Below, piece by piece: positions 25,463 to 34,398 of a stretch of DNA of 64,000 nucleotides. Every line of letters starts with the position of its first letter. The first letter of the stretch is position 1. The stretch is from FEB-7 sp963698265. Lineage in GTDB: Bacteria > Pseudomonadota > Gammaproteobacteria > Burkholderiales > Usitatibacteraceae. The notes beneath the pieces are model-generated. The model had not been told where the DNA came from. It saw only the letters and a list, made by a program, of their open reading frames with translations, and ran no database searches. The stretch spans positions 1,054,001-1,118,000 of the forward strand of contig CAVOQC010000001.1 in assembly GCA_963698265.1 (NCBI GenBank). The letters are read 5' to 3'. A program made the position numbers and the translations under genes.

Positions 25463-25581
25463 GAAGGTGGCCTCTCGAGGAGATTTCCGCCCCCGGCGCG
25501 TTGGAGCGCCGATTGCGGTGCCGGTGGAGTGCCGCGAAAATCCCGGGACGGGTCCACCGCCCGCCCCGGGAAAGCCTTGCA

Positions 25582-26970
25582 TCAGGTATAGGCCGACTCG
25601 CCGTGCGCCGCGATGTCGAGGCCCTCGCGTTCCTGTTCCTCCGGAACCCGCAGGCCGACCACGAGGTCCGCGATCTTGTAGGCGACGAATGCGACGACCG
25701 CCGACCAGACCACGGTGAGCCCGACGCTCTTCAACTGCACGACCACCTGGTGCGCGATCGAGAAGTCGGCGCCCTGCGTGCCGCCCAGGGCGGGGGCGGC
25801 GAAGACGCCGGTCAGGATCGCGCCGAGGATGCCGCCGACGCCGTGCACGCCGAACACGTCGAACGCGTCATCGGCGCCGAGCATGCGCTTCAGGCCGTTC
25901 ACGCCCCACAGGCAGACGAAGCCGGCAAGCAGGCCCAGGATGATCGAGCCCATGGGGCCCACGAACCCGGCCGCGGGTGTGACCGCAACGAGCCCGGCCA
26001 CTGCACCGGAGGCCGCGCCCAGCATCGAGGCCTTGCCGCGCGCCATCGCCTCGCCGGCTATCCACGCCAGCGCCGCCGCCGCGGTGGCGAGGGTGGTGTT
26101 GATGAAGGCGAGCCCCGCGACCCCGTTGGCCGCGCCCGCGGACCCGGCGTTGAATCCGAACCAGCCCACCCACAGGAGCGAGGCGCCGACCATCGTGAGC
26201 GTGAGCGAATGCGGCATGAGGGCTTCCTTGCCGAAGCCCACGCGCTTGCCGATCACGTAGGCGCCCACGAGGCCCGCGACACCCGCGTTGATGTGCACCA
26301 CGGTGCCGCCGGCGAAGTCGAGCGCGCCGTCGGCCCCGAGGATCCCGCCGCCCCAGACCATGTGGGCCATCGGGATGTAGGCGAACGTGAACCAGAGCAC
26401 CGAGAAGAGGAGCACCGCGCTGAACTTCGCGCGCTCGGCGAAGGAGCCCACGATGAGTGCCGTGGTGATCGCCGCGAAGGTCGACTGGAAGGCGACGAAC
26501 ACGTACTCGGGGATCGTCGGCAACGCGCCCGAGAGCGTGTCGGCCGTGATGCCCTTCAGGAACAGCTTGTCGAACGAGCCGAAGAACTTGCCCTCGCCGC
26601 CGAAGGCGAGCGAGTACCCGTAGACGGCCCAGAGCAGCGTGATCAGCGAGAAGACCACGAAGACCTGCATCAGCACCGACAGCATGTTCTTCGTGCGCGC
26701 GAGCCCCCCGTAGAAGAGTGCCAGGCCCGGGATGATCATGAGGATCACGAGCATCGTGGAGGTGAGCATCCACGCGGTGTCGCCGGCGTTGAGGGTGGGC
26801 TTCGCGGCCGGCGTGGGGGCGGCGGGCGCAACTTCAACCGCGGGAGCGGCGGCGGGCGCCGCAACAGACGGCGCCGTCGCGGGTGCTTCGGCAGGCTTGT
26901 CCTGCGCAGCCGCGACGCCGCCGAAGGCGAGGCCCGCGGTGAAGGCGATGAGACTCAGTAGGCGTTTCAT
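25582..26970 (-). CDS. amt: Ammonium transporter
   Basis: A 462-residue AmtB-family channel for ammonium uptake, with a cleavable signal peptide (MKRLLSLIAFTAG start) and an Ala/Pro-rich stretch before the eleven membrane helices. Family features: DTAWMLTSTMLVILMIIPGLALFYGG, the GTVVHINAG segment with a pore histidine, HSLTLTMVGASLLWVGWFGFN and GVHGVGGILGAILTG with the second pore histidine. GlnK is encoded 20 bases upstream, the standard regulatory pairing in which GlnK plugs the channel when nitrogen is ample. Confidence 0.96.
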   Translation of the reverse strand: MKRLLSLIAFTAGLAFGGVAAAQDKPAEAPATAPSVAAPAAAPAVEVAPAAPTPAAKPTLNAGDTAWMLTSTMLVILMIIPGLALFYGGLARTKNMLSVLMQVFVVFSLITLLWAVYGYSLAFGGEGKFFGSFDKLFLKGITADTLSGALPTIPEYVFVAFQSTFAAITTALIVGSFAERAKFSAVLLFSVLWFTFAYIPMAHMVWGGGILGADGALDFAGGTVVHINAGVAGLVGAYVIGKRVGFGKEALMPHSLTLTMVGASLLWVGWFGFNAGSAGAANGVAGLAFINTTLATAAAALAWIAGEAMARGKASMLGAASGAVAGLVAVTPAAGFVGPMGSIILGLLAGFVCLWGVNGLKRMLGADDAFDVFGVHGVGGILGAILTGVFAAPALGGTQGADFSIAHQVVVQLKSVGLTVVWSAVVAFVAYKIADLVVGLRVPEEQEREGLDIAAHGESAYT

Positions 26971-26989
26971 GAATGGTTCCCCTTGTGTC

Positions 26990-27328
26990 CTAGAGTGCTT
27001 CGGCGCCGGTCTCGCCGGTGCGGATGCGAACGACCTGCTCGAGCTCGAAGACGAAGATCTTCCCGTCGCCGATCTTGCCGGTGTTGGCGCTCTTCTCGAT
27101 CGCCTCGATCGCCTGGTCGAGGAGCTCGCTCTTGATGGCGGCCTCGATCTTCACCTTCGGCAGGAAATCGACGACGTACTCGGCGCCCCGGTAGAGCTCC
27201 GTGTGGCCCTTCTGGCGGCCGAAACCCTTCACTTCCGTGACGGTGATGCCCTGGACGCCGATGGCGGAAAGTGCTTCGCGCACCTCGTCCAGCTTGAACG
27301 GCTTGATGATCGCCGTGACTAGCTTCAT
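26990..27328 (-). CDS. glnK: Nitrogen regulatory protein P-II (GlnK)
   Basis: A 112-residue PII signalling trimer. The uridylylation tyrosine is Y51 in ELYRGAEYVVDFLPK, and the ATP/2-oxoglutarate loop TGKIGDGKIFV is intact. It senses nitrogen and energy state and blocks AmtB. The placement between the porin and amt genes, behind a sigma-54/NtrC-type promoter, supports the GlnK rather than GlnB type. Start is a standard MKLVTAIIKPFKLDEVR. Confidence 0.97.
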   Translation of the reverse strand: MKLVTAIIKPFKLDEVREALSAIGVQGITVTEVKGFGRQKGHTELYRGAEYVVDFLPKVKIEAAIKSELLDQAIEAIEKSANTGKIGDGKIFVFELEQVVRIRTGETGAEAL

Positions 27329-27346
27329 GTGTGTTCTCCCTGTGGC

Positions 27347-27367
27347 GGGCCGGCGATGCGCCGGCCC
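27347..27367 (-). promoter_or_regulatory. Intercistronic hairpin between porin and glnK genes
   Basis: A perfect 9-bp stem, GGGCCGGCG and CGCCGGCCC, with a 3-base loop, lies between the porin stop and the glnK start. There is no U-run, so it is more likely an mRNA-processing or stabilising element that sets different porin and glnK-amt levels than a full terminator. Confidence 0.5.
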
Positions 27368-27386
27368 GGGTGTCTCGAGTGCGTAT

Positions 27387-28136
27387 CTAGAAGGTGTACG
27401 AGGCGTAGGCGACGAGGCGGCTCTTGCTCCAGTCCTTGCCCTTGACGGTCCAAAGGGCGGAATCGGCGTCCGTGTCCTTCACGTAGCCGCCCACACCCCA
27501 GCCGCCGCCCAGGTCGTAGGCGAGGCCGACCTTGTAGACGGTGTAGTCGAGGGGCTTGTTGTTCTTGAACTTCTGGTGGCCGATGTGCCCGGTCACGGCG
27601 AGCTTCTCGGTGATGGGCCAGGAGACGTTCGCCTCGAGGAAGCCGGATTGCTTGCTGTCGGCCACTCCGAAGAGGTTGCTGGTGGCGTGGGAGTACTTCA
27701 CCGACACCGGGCCGTAGCCCGCGCCGACGTAGATCTCGTCGGTGTTGGGCTTCGGGTTGAAGGCGCCGGAGGAGGGGTACTCGTAGCGGAGATACCCCAC
27801 GTCCACCGTCACGTCCTTCACCGGCTCGAACTTGAAGCCGCCGAAGAGATCCCACTCGATGTTGGCGGAAGTCGAGAAGCCGCCGACCTCGGCCGCGTCC
27901 TTCAGCCACTTCACGTTCGACACGAAGGTGCCGAGGTAGAAGCCGCTCGAATGCGCCCAGTCGATGTTCAGCTGCCCGGCGGGCTTCTCGGAGGTCTGGG
28001 AGATGCCGCGGTACTCGTACTCGCTGAAGACCGAGAGCTTCACGCTGGGCAGCGACTCCGCGGCGTGGGTAACGGTCGCGGAAAAGGCGGCCAGGGTGAG
28101 GCCGGCGGCGGCCAAGGCTTTGGGCAGGTATCGCAT
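27387..28136 (-). CDS. TorF/Gcw_chp family putative outer-membrane porin
   Basis: A 249-residue exported beta-barrel-like protein. A signal peptide (MRYLPKALAAAGLTLAA to about residue 25) is followed by amphipathic strands ending in the C-terminal aromatic YASYTF, typical of outer-membrane insertion. The SEYEYRGISQT and DWAHSSGFYLGTFVSN motifs are characteristic of the family. It is the first gene of the nitrogen-regulated operon, so it may allow nitrogenous solutes through the outer membrane (inference). The ATG at 28136 is chosen for the signal peptide; upstream codons lie inside the leader. Confidence 0.88.
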   Translation of the reverse strand: MRYLPKALAAAGLTLAAFSATVTHAAESLPSVKLSVFSEYEYRGISQTSEKPAGQLNIDWAHSSGFYLGTFVSNVKWLKDAAEVGGFSTSANIEWDLFGGFKFEPVKDVTVDVGYLRYEYPSSGAFNPKPNTDEIYVGAGYGPVSVKYSHATSNLFGVADSKQSGFLEANVSWPITEKLAVTGHIGHQKFKNNKPLDYTVYKVGLAYDLGGGWGVGGYVKDTDADSALWTVKGKDWSKSRLVAYASYTF

Positions 28137-28185
28137 GTTGGTATCCTTCGGTGGCGTGGGAAAAAGTTGCGTCGAAGGTCGTTTA

Positions 28186-28200
28186 GCAGGGAGCGTGCCA
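28186..28200 (-). promoter_or_regulatory. Sigma-54 promoter of the porin-glnK-amt operon
   Basis: On the minus strand TGGCACGCTCCCTGC matches the consensus TGGCACG-N4-TTGC at all but one position, with the invariant GG and GC at the right spacing. It lies about 50 bases before the porin start. Confidence 0.8.
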
Positions 28201-28260
28201 GCGCGACCGTCCACGCAAGGATCTGTTTAGGAAGGATGTTTTATGGCGCCGGGCGCGGCC

Positions 28261-28308
28261 TGCACTGCCCAGGCACCGTGATCGACCAGGCCGCACCGAT
28301 TCGGTGCG
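28261..28308. promoter_or_regulatory. NtrC-type enhancer sites upstream of the sigma-54 promoter
   Basis: CGCACC-GATTC-GGTGCG at 28292-28308 is a perfect dyad matching the NtrC core GCACC-N5-GGTGC. It lies about 92 bases upstream of the -24 box. A poorer copy, TGCACT-GCCCA-GGCACC, begins at 28261, exactly 31 bases (three helical turns) away, but its right half-site is weak. Confidence 0.7.
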
Positions 28309-28346
28309 CGCCCCGCTGGACCACCGAAGCTCCGCCGGGAAGTGAA

Positions 28347-28589
28347 ATGAACGAAAAGCTCCTGGGCGACATCGCCGCCCGCCTCGCCGAAGCTGCCGCC
28401 TCCAACCCCGCGCGCGATCTCGAGAAGAACGCGCGTGCCGTGCTCGCGACCGCCTTCGCCCGCCTCGATCTCGTCACGCGGGAGGAATTCGACGTCCAGT
28501 CGGAAGTGCTCGCGCGCGCGCGGGTACGGGTCGCGGAGCTGGAAGCGAAGGTCGCCGCGCTCGAAGCGCGGATTGCCCCCGGCCGCTAG
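28347..28589 (+). CDS. ubiK: Ubiquinone biosynthesis accessory factor UbiK (BMFP family)
   Basis: An 80-residue protein with an N-terminal amphipathic helix (MNEKLLGDIAARLAEAA) and a C-terminal coiled coil (REEFDVQSEVLARARVRVAELEAKVAALEARI), the membrane-fusogenic BMFP architecture. UbiK assists aerobic ubiquinone synthesis with UbiJ. It is divergent from the porin-glnK-amt operon and close to comM, a common betaproteobacterial order. The NtrC dyad lies 39-55 bases upstream of its start and might affect it. Confidence 0.88.
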   Translation: MNEKLLGDIAARLAEAAASNPARDLEKNARAVLATAFARLDLVTREEFDVQSEVLARARVRVAELEAKVAALEARIAPGR

Positions 28590-28653
28590 GCAGCTACCGG
28601 GCGGCCCTTTGCGCGGGACGCCCGTGGCGCGCCGATGAAGCGCAGGCGCCCTG

Positions 28654-29814
28654 CTACTGCCGCCCCGCGCCGGAGCGCGCGTCCCGGATCACCCTGTAGA
28701 TGAAGTGCAGCTTGCGCACGACGGGCCGCGACATCACGAAGGGATAGAGATCCGGCTGGCCCATGCTGCGCGCGAGCTCGTTCAGCGCCGTGATCATCTC
28801 GATCCACGTGTTCAGGAGCGACAGGAAGCGCGGCGCGTCGGGATCGTCGGGCGCGTGGAGGTCGGACGGGCCGAAGGACTCGACTTCGGCCACCACGTTG
28901 CCGCCGGCGAGCCCGAAACTCATGGCCGTGTCGAGGCTGTCGAAGATGTGCAGGAAATGCGCCCAGGTCTCCGCCCAGTCCTCCCAGGGGTGCGACGAGG
29001 CATAGGCGCTGATGTGCCGGTCGGCCCAGTCGGGGGGCGGCCCCACCTCGTAGTTCGCCCTGAGGGCGGCGGCGTAATCGATGCGCTCGTCGCCGAAGTG
29101 CGCGCGAAAGGGCTCGTGCCACGCGGTGCCGGCCACGAGGCGATCCCAGTAGTAGTGGCCGATCTCGTGGCGGAAATGGCCGAGCAGCGTGCGGTACGGC
29201 TCGCGCAGGTCGCTCCTCAGCTTCTCGCGCCCGGCGTCGTCGGCCTCCTCGACATTGATCGTGATGAGCCCGTTGTCGTGCCCGGTGACGACGCGCGGGC
29301 TCCCCGCCAGCGGGCGCACCAGGTCGAAGGCGACGCCGCGCTCCGGGTCCTCGCTCTCTTTCGAGCGCAGCGGCAGGCCCAGCGAGAGGAGCTGGGAAAC
29401 CATCCTGCGCTTCGCGACTTCCGTGGCGCGCCAGTAGCGCCGGTTGTCCGCAACGGCGAGGTCCGGGATCGTGCGGTTCAGCCTGCAGGAGCGGCAAAGG
29501 GCGATCGGGTCCTCATCCGGCACGAGCCAGTTGCACCCGGCAGCGGAATCGAAATTCGCGCAGCGCCGGTAGGGGCGCCCGAGGTCGTCTCCGGACAATC
29601 GCCAGGTATCCGCGCGCGGCCCCAGTTCCAGCGCGCGCACTTCGCCGAGGAGGGGCTCGTAGCCTAGCGCCGCGCCGCAGGCGAGGCAGGCGCTGTTGCG
29701 GAAGTAGACCGGGCGACCGCAGCGGCAGCTGTAGGAGCGGCCACGGAAAGCCGGCTCGTGGTGATGCCAGGCCTCGGATACGCGCCGGGAGAAGCTGTCG
29801 GAAAAGGGATCCAC
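28654..29814 (-). CDS. Putative zinc-binding metallopeptidase
   Basis: A 386-residue cytoplasmic protein. The N-terminus holds an apparent zinc ribbon (CRCG and CLACG) and a second Cys set (CANF...CNWLV...CRSC). The central part holds HEIGHYYWD, a HExxH metalloprotease motif, with downstream acidic residues in WEDWAETWAHFLH that could supply the third ligand. This fits a conserved family of putative zinc peptidases of unknown substrate. Start: a GTG at 29814 is proposed because upstream codons are Arg/Pro-rich and non-protein-like. No signal peptide is seen. Confidence 0.78.
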   Translation of the reverse strand: MDPFSDSFSRRVSEAWHHHEPAFRGRSYSCRCGRPVYFRNSACLACGAALGYEPLLGEVRALELGPRADTWRLSGDDLGRPYRRCANFDSAAGCNWLVPDEDPIALCRSCRLNRTIPDLAVADNRRYWRATEVAKRRMVSQLLSLGLPLRSKESEDPERGVAFDLVRPLAGSPRVVTGHDNGLITINVEEADDAGREKLRSDLREPYRTLLGHFRHEIGHYYWDRLVAGTAWHEPFRAHFGDERIDYAAALRANYEVGPPPDWADRHISAYASSHPWEDWAETWAHFLHIFDSLDTAMSFGLAGGNVVAEVESFGPSDLHAPDDPDAPRFLSLLNTWIEMITALNELARSMGQPDLYPFVMSRPVVRKLHFIYRVIRDARSGAGRQ

Positions 29815-29975
29815 GGCGAGTCGGTGCGGCCTGCGTGAGGAGCCCCGCGATCGGGGATGGCGCAATGATACGCGCGCGGACGTCGCGGGCCTGCCGCCAC
29901 GGCCCCGGGTCAACCGATCACGGCGCGGGCGAATTGAAGGGATCGAAGCGCCTTCAGGGCAAAGGGGAAACCCGC

Positions 29976-31538
29976 GTGTCGCTGGCCGTCGTTCTCTCCC
30001 GCGCTCTCGCGGGCATGCAGGCCCCGCTCGTGCGCGTGGAAGTGCACGTGGGCCCGGGGCTGCCCGGCTTTCATGTCGTGGGCCTGCCGGAGACGGAGGT
30101 AAAGGAAGCGCGCGATCGCGTGCGCGCGGCCCTTCTCACCGCGCGCTTCCAGGTGCCGCAGTGGCGCGTGACGGTGAGCCTCGCCCCCGCGGACCTGCCC
30201 AAGGAAAGCGGCCGCTTCGATCTGCCGATCGCGCTGGGCATCCTCGCCGCGTCGAACCAGGTTCCGTCGTCCGCGCTCGAGGGGATGGAGTTCGCAGGGG
30301 AGCTGGCGCTGTCCGGGGAGTTGCGTCCGGTCCGCGGGGCGCTCGCGATGACGCTCGCCGCGCATCGCGACGGCCGCGCCTTCGTGCTTCCGGAAGTCTC
30401 GGCGGGAGAAGCCGCGCTCGTGCCCGGCGCGATCGTCCATCCGGCGAAGTCGCTCGCGGCGGTGTGCGCGCATCTCGCGGGGCGGGAAAGCCTCGATCGC
30501 GTCGAGGGAGTGGCGCGTCCGAATGCCGCTTCGTGGCCGGACCTGGCCGATGTGAAGGGCCAGGTTCAGGCGCGGCGTGCGCTGGAGATCGCGGCGGCGG
30601 GCGGGCATTCGCTCCTCTTTACCGGGCCGCCCGGCACGGGGAAAACGCTGCTCGCGCAGCGCCTGCCCGGGATTCTCCCCGCGATGACGGAGAGCGAGGC
30701 GCTGGAAAGTGCTGCCGTGCAGAGCCTCGCCACGCGCGGCTTCGCCTCCGAGCGCTTCGGCGTGCGCGAATGGCGCGCGCCCCACCACACGGCCTCCGCC
30801 GTGGCGCTGGTAGGCGGGGGTTCGCCGCCGCGCCCCGGAGAGATCTCGCTCGCGCATCACGGCGTGCTTTTTCTCGACGAGCTGCCGGAATTCAGCCGCC
30901 ACGTGCTCGAAGTCCTGCGCGAGCCCTTGGAAAGCGGCCACATCACCATTTCGCGCGCGGCGCAGCAGGCGGATTTCCCGGCGCGATTCCAGCTCGTCGC
31001 GGCGATGAATCCCTGTCCCTGCGGCTTCCTGGGGCACTGGAACGCGCAATGCTCGTGCACGCCCGACCGCATCGCGCGCTACCGAGGCCGCCTTTCGGGG
31101 CCGTTCCTCGACCGCATCGACCTGCACGTGGACGTGCCGGCGCTTCGCGAGCGCGAACTGGTGGAAGCGCCCCGAGGCGAGGCTTCCGCGGCAGTCCGCG
31201 CGCGCGTGGATGCGGCCCGGGCGCGCCAGTGCGATCGCCAGGGGGCGCCCAACGCGCAGCTCGAAGGCGGCGAGATCGAGCGCCACTGCATGCCGTCATC
31301 CGCGGCGCGAAAACTCCTGCGCGAGGCGGCCTCGCGCCTTTCGCTATCCGCGCGCGGCTATCACCGCGTGCTCAAGGTGGCGCGCACGATCGCTGATCTG
31401 GCCGGGCGGGATGAACCGGGCGCGGGGAACGTGGCCGAGGCGCTGCAATACCGGTTGGCGAAAGCGTTTGCGCCCTCGAGCGCCGTGCCGGGCGCTACAT
31501 CCCCAGCACCTTCACGTCGGGAAATCCCATCAGCTTGA
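29976..31538 (+). CDS. comM: YifB/ComM family Mg-chelatase-like AAA+ ATPase
   Basis: A 520-residue protein. Residues 1-170 form the Lon-like ChlI N-domain (VSLAVVLSRALAG start, VEVHVGPGLPGFHVVGLPE). The AAA+ core has Walker A GPPGTGKT near 215, Walker B VLFLDELPE near 295, and the sensor region with a Cys-rich NPCPCG...CSC insert. The C-terminal domain ends RGYHRVLKVARTIADL. In naturally competent bacteria ComM is a helicase that promotes branch migration during transformation; other competence genes are not in the window. The GTG at 29976 gives the conserved N-terminus. The 3' end overlaps the convergent rhodanese gene by 44 bases. Confidence 0.92.
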   Translation: MSLAVVLSRALAGMQAPLVRVEVHVGPGLPGFHVVGLPETEVKEARDRVRAALLTARFQVPQWRVTVSLAPADLPKESGRFDLPIALGILAASNQVPSSALEGMEFAGELALSGELRPVRGALAMTLAAHRDGRAFVLPEVSAGEAALVPGAIVHPAKSLAAVCAHLAGRESLDRVEGVARPNAASWPDLADVKGQVQARRALEIAAAGGHSLLFTGPPGTGKTLLAQRLPGILPAMTESEALESAAVQSLATRGFASERFGVREWRAPHHTASAVALVGGGSPPRPGEISLAHHGVLFLDELPEFSRHVLEVLREPLESGHITISRAAQQADFPARFQLVAAMNPCPCGFLGHWNAQCSCTPDRIARYRGRLSGPFLDRIDLHVDVPALRERELVEAPRGEASAAVRARVDAARARQCDRQGAPNAQLEGGEIERHCMPSSAARKLLREAASRLSLSARGYHRVLKVARTIADLAGRDEPGAGNVAEALQYRLAKAFAPSSAVPGATSPAPSRREIPSA

Positions 31539-33120
31539 GCACGAAGTAGTTGACCGCCGCCTCGCCCGGGTCGTCGGAGAAGCTCACCAGTTCCGCGTAG
31601 CGCGGCACGCCCGCTTTCACGAGCGTCTTCCAGATGTCCTTCGCCGCCTTTGGCGTGCCGTCGGCATTCAGGAGTTCGGTGTAGGGCACGTGCACGACCT
31701 TGCCCTCGGGCACGCGGGTGGGCACCTGCTTCCCGGAAGCCACGAAGACCTTGGGATACACGCCGCGGGTATCTCCGGGCGATCCGATCAGCACGCCTTC
31801 CCTCAGGCTCGCGGAATACGAGGCGGAACCGGGCGGCGGCGGTGCGGGCTTCTTCGGGTCCGCCAGCGCAAGCCCCGCCTGCACCGACTTCTCCTGCGAA
31901 TCCATGAAGACGGAGACGCGCTGCTGTCCCAGGCGCTCGAGCAGGAGGAAGGCGAGCGCCGAATCCTTGTCCAGTCCCGCGCCCGAGACCACCACTGCTT
32001 CGTCGGAAGCACGGACGCCGGCCTTCGCGAGCATCTCGGCGAGCTTGGCCGGCGAGGCGAGGTGGCGCCGGAACTCGTCGGCCGGAACGTTCAGCGCGAA
32101 GGGCAGGTGCCCGAACGCGAAAGCCTCGGCCGGGCGCACGTCGACGATGCTCACGTCGGAGACGCCGTACATGCGCATCATCCGGCCGCCCCAGGTCTTG
32201 AGCCAGCCGGTCTCCCGCATGAGGTAGGGCGCGCCGTAGGTCCAGAACGGCAGGCCGCGGTCGTCGCGCAGCCATTCCATCTCCGACTCCACGAAGAGCC
32301 GCACCTTCGGGTATCCCAGCAGGTGCTTCATCGCGAAGTACGGCACGCTTGCGGCCACGCCACCGCCGCAGTAGGTGAGGACCTGCTGCCCGGGCTTCAC
32401 GCCCAGGTAGTCGAGCATCCGCTGCATTTCCGCCGGCGACTTGAAGGTCTTGTCGGCGTTGTAGAAGTCGGCGCTCGGCAGGAGGATGCCGTTCGGGATA
32501 TGCCCGCCACGGTCGAAGAAGGCGGTCTCGCCGAAGTGCCACGAGGCATCGAGCGCCTCCACGAGGGCGTTGGCGCGCGTGTCGCCGCTCGCCGCGAGGA
32601 ATTCCGGAAGCCGCACCCGCAGTTCCTCCTTCGGCGCGCTTGCGTGGAAGTCGCCGGGCACCGGCGCGGGCGTGGGCTCCTTCGTCACCGCGCCCCCGGC
32701 TTCCTTCCACTTCGCGAGCCCGCCGTCCAGGACGAAGAGGTTCTCCGTGGGGAAGCCGTGGCGGTGGAGATCGAAGTACAGGCGCGTGGCCCACATCGGG
32801 TCGCCCTGGTCGTAGACGACGACCTTCCTGCCGGCGCTCACGCCCCAGGACCGGAAGCGCCGCTCCATCTCGGCGGCCGGGGCCTCGCGCGCGCCGAAGG
32901 ACATGATGCTCGCGCTCACCGCGCCGGGAATGTGCTCCTTCGCGTGCAGCGGCGGCGGCGAAGCGTCGAGGACGAGGACCTCGGCGTTCGCGCGGTTTGC
33001 AAGGAGCCATTCCACGCTCATCAACGGCCCCACGATCTTCTCCGCTGCCGCCGACGGAAGCGCCAGGAGCAGGCTCGCCGCGACCCACAGGAAAGAAACC
33101 GGCTTCTGCAATCTCGTCAT
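31495..33120 (-). CDS. Exported four-domain rhodanese-like protein
   Basis: A 541-residue protein with a signal peptide (cleavage near AAA, residue 26). Four rhodanese-fold units can be read. Unit 1 (about 30-145) has Asp (VVYDQGD) where the catalytic Cys should be. Unit 2 (about 195-290) has the active-type loop CGGGVAAS with Cys251. Unit 3 (about 335-430) has Ser (VVSGAG). Unit 4 (about 460-541) has Ser in SFSDDPG. So one unit looks catalytic. It may move sulfane sulfur or act as a thiosulfate sulfurtransferase in the periplasm; substrate is unknown. Start MTRLQK is chosen for its clean signal peptide. A large domain count for this family makes it unusual. Confidence 0.85.
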   Translation of the reverse strand: MTRLQKPVSFLWVAASLLLALPSAAAEKIVGPLMSVEWLLANRANAEVLVLDASPPPLHAKEHIPGAVSASIMSFGAREAPAAEMERRFRSWGVSAGRKVVVYDQGDPMWATRLYFDLHRHGFPTENLFVLDGGLAKWKEAGGAVTKEPTPAPVPGDFHASAPKEELRVRLPEFLAASGDTRANALVEALDASWHFGETAFFDRGGHIPNGILLPSADFYNADKTFKSPAEMQRMLDYLGVKPGQQVLTYCGGGVAASVPYFAMKHLLGYPKVRLFVESEMEWLRDDRGLPFWTYGAPYLMRETGWLKTWGGRMMRMYGVSDVSIVDVRPAEAFAFGHLPFALNVPADEFRRHLASPAKLAEMLAKAGVRASDEAVVVSGAGLDKDSALAFLLLERLGQQRVSVFMDSQEKSVQAGLALADPKKPAPPPPGSASYSASLREGVLIGSPGDTRGVYPKVFVASGKQVPTRVPEGKVVHVPYTELLNADGTPKAAKDIWKTLVKAGVPRYAELVSFSDDPGEAAVNYFVLKLMGFPDVKVLGM

Positions 33121-33306
33121 CTTGTCCCCCCGCGTTCGGTGAATGGCCCCGACTGTGGGAGAACGGCCGCGCGCGGGGAACCGGTTTGCGACGGGAGACG
33201 GCCGGCCGGCGCGAGGCACGGTGGATGCGGACGGGCCGCGGTGGCGGGTGCCCGGACCCCCCCTTTTCGCCGAAATCGGCGCTTGCGCGGCTGCTATCGT
33301 TACGCC

Positions 33307-34398
33307 ATGAACGCTTCCGCATCCCCCGCTCCGCCTCCGTCGCCGTCAGCGCTGCGGCGCGTCTTCGCCATCCGGCGCGTGAAGGTCGCGTTCTTCACCT
33401 GCCTCGCGATAAGCCTGCCCATCCTCCCGACCTGGCAGGCGCCGTATCCCGTGCTGCTCGGGCGGCTGCTGATAGCGGGCGCCATCGTCCTCGTCGCCTA
33501 CGGCCTCTTCGAACGCTGGCCCGCGAGGCTGCCGAAGTGGCTCGCACGCTGGGCGCTGCAGGTGATGGGCGTCGCGTTCGCGGTGCCCTTGGGCGTTCTG
33601 CTCGCCTACTGCCTCACGACCATGGGAGAGCAGCCCGCGTGGTACCTGGACGAAAAGCGCCTCACCGGGTTCGCGTTCATGACCTTCCTGGGCCTGCTCG
33701 CCTCGCCGTGGATCGCCGTTTCGGCGCTCTTCAACGAGATCAAGGACGCCGCGCGCAACCAGGCGCTCGCCTTCGAGCTGGAGCGAAGCGAGTTCGAGCG
33801 CAAGGCGCTGGATGCGCGCCTGCGCCTCCTGCAGGCCCGCGTCGAGCCGCACTTCCTCTTCAACACGCTCGCCAACGTGCGCGAGCTCGTGAACACGGGC
33901 TCTCCGCGCGCCTCCACGGTGCTCGACAGCTTGATCGCCTACCTGCGCGCCGCAGTGCCGCGCCTGAACGAGCCGGCGGCGACCCTCGCGCAGGAGCTGG
34001 ACCTCGTGCGCGCCTACCTCGAGGTGATGCACATGCGCATGCCAGACCGCCTCGACTTCACGATCGAGGCCGACGAAGAGGCGAAGCGGCTGCAATGCCC
34101 GCCGATGACGCTCCTCACGCTCGCCGAGAACGCCGTGCGCCACGGCATAGACCCCAGCGAGGAGGGCGGCCACATCGGCGTGCGCGCGTGGGTGGAGGGC
34201 GGCCGCTGCCGCGCGCGGGTGACGGACACCGGCATGGGACTGGGGAACGGCGGCGCGGGGCTGGGCACCGGTCTCACCAACCTGCGCGAGCGACTGCAGC
34301 TTTTCTTCGGCGGCGACGCGAAGCTCGATCTCCTGCCCTTGCAGCCCCGCGGCACGAGTGCGGAAATCGAGTTCCCGGCGCGGCGGGCCACGCCATGA
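33307..34398 (+). CDS. LytS/AlgZ-type sensor histidine kinase
   Basis: A 363-residue membrane kinase. Four hydrophobic segments lie between about residues 25 and 140, with no obvious periplasmic sensor domain. A short coiled coil leads to the His_kinase family H-box EPHFLFNTLANVREL, with the phospho-acceptor His in PHFLFN. The ATPase domain has LAENAVRHGI (N-box) and DTGMGLGNGGAGLGTGLTNLRERL (G-box). This is the non-canonical LytS/YehU/AlgZ class. ATGA overlap of 4 bases with the response regulator gene marks a two-component pair. Signal unknown. Confidence 0.9.
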   Translation: MNASASPAPPPSPSALRRVFAIRRVKVAFFTCLAISLPILPTWQAPYPVLLGRLLIAGAIVLVAYGLFERWPARLPKWLARWALQVMGVAFAVPLGVLLAYCLTTMGEQPAWYLDEKRLTGFAFMTFLGLLASPWIAVSALFNEIKDAARNQALAFELERSEFERKALDARLRLLQARVEPHFLFNTLANVRELVNTGSPRASTVLDSLIAYLRAAVPRLNEPAATLAQELDLVRAYLEVMHMRMPDRLDFTIEADEEAKRLQCPPMTLLTLAENAVRHGIDPSEEGGHIGVRAWVEGGRCRARVTDTGMGLGNGGAGLGTGLTNLRERLQLFFGGDAKLDLLPLQPRGTSAEIEFPARRATP

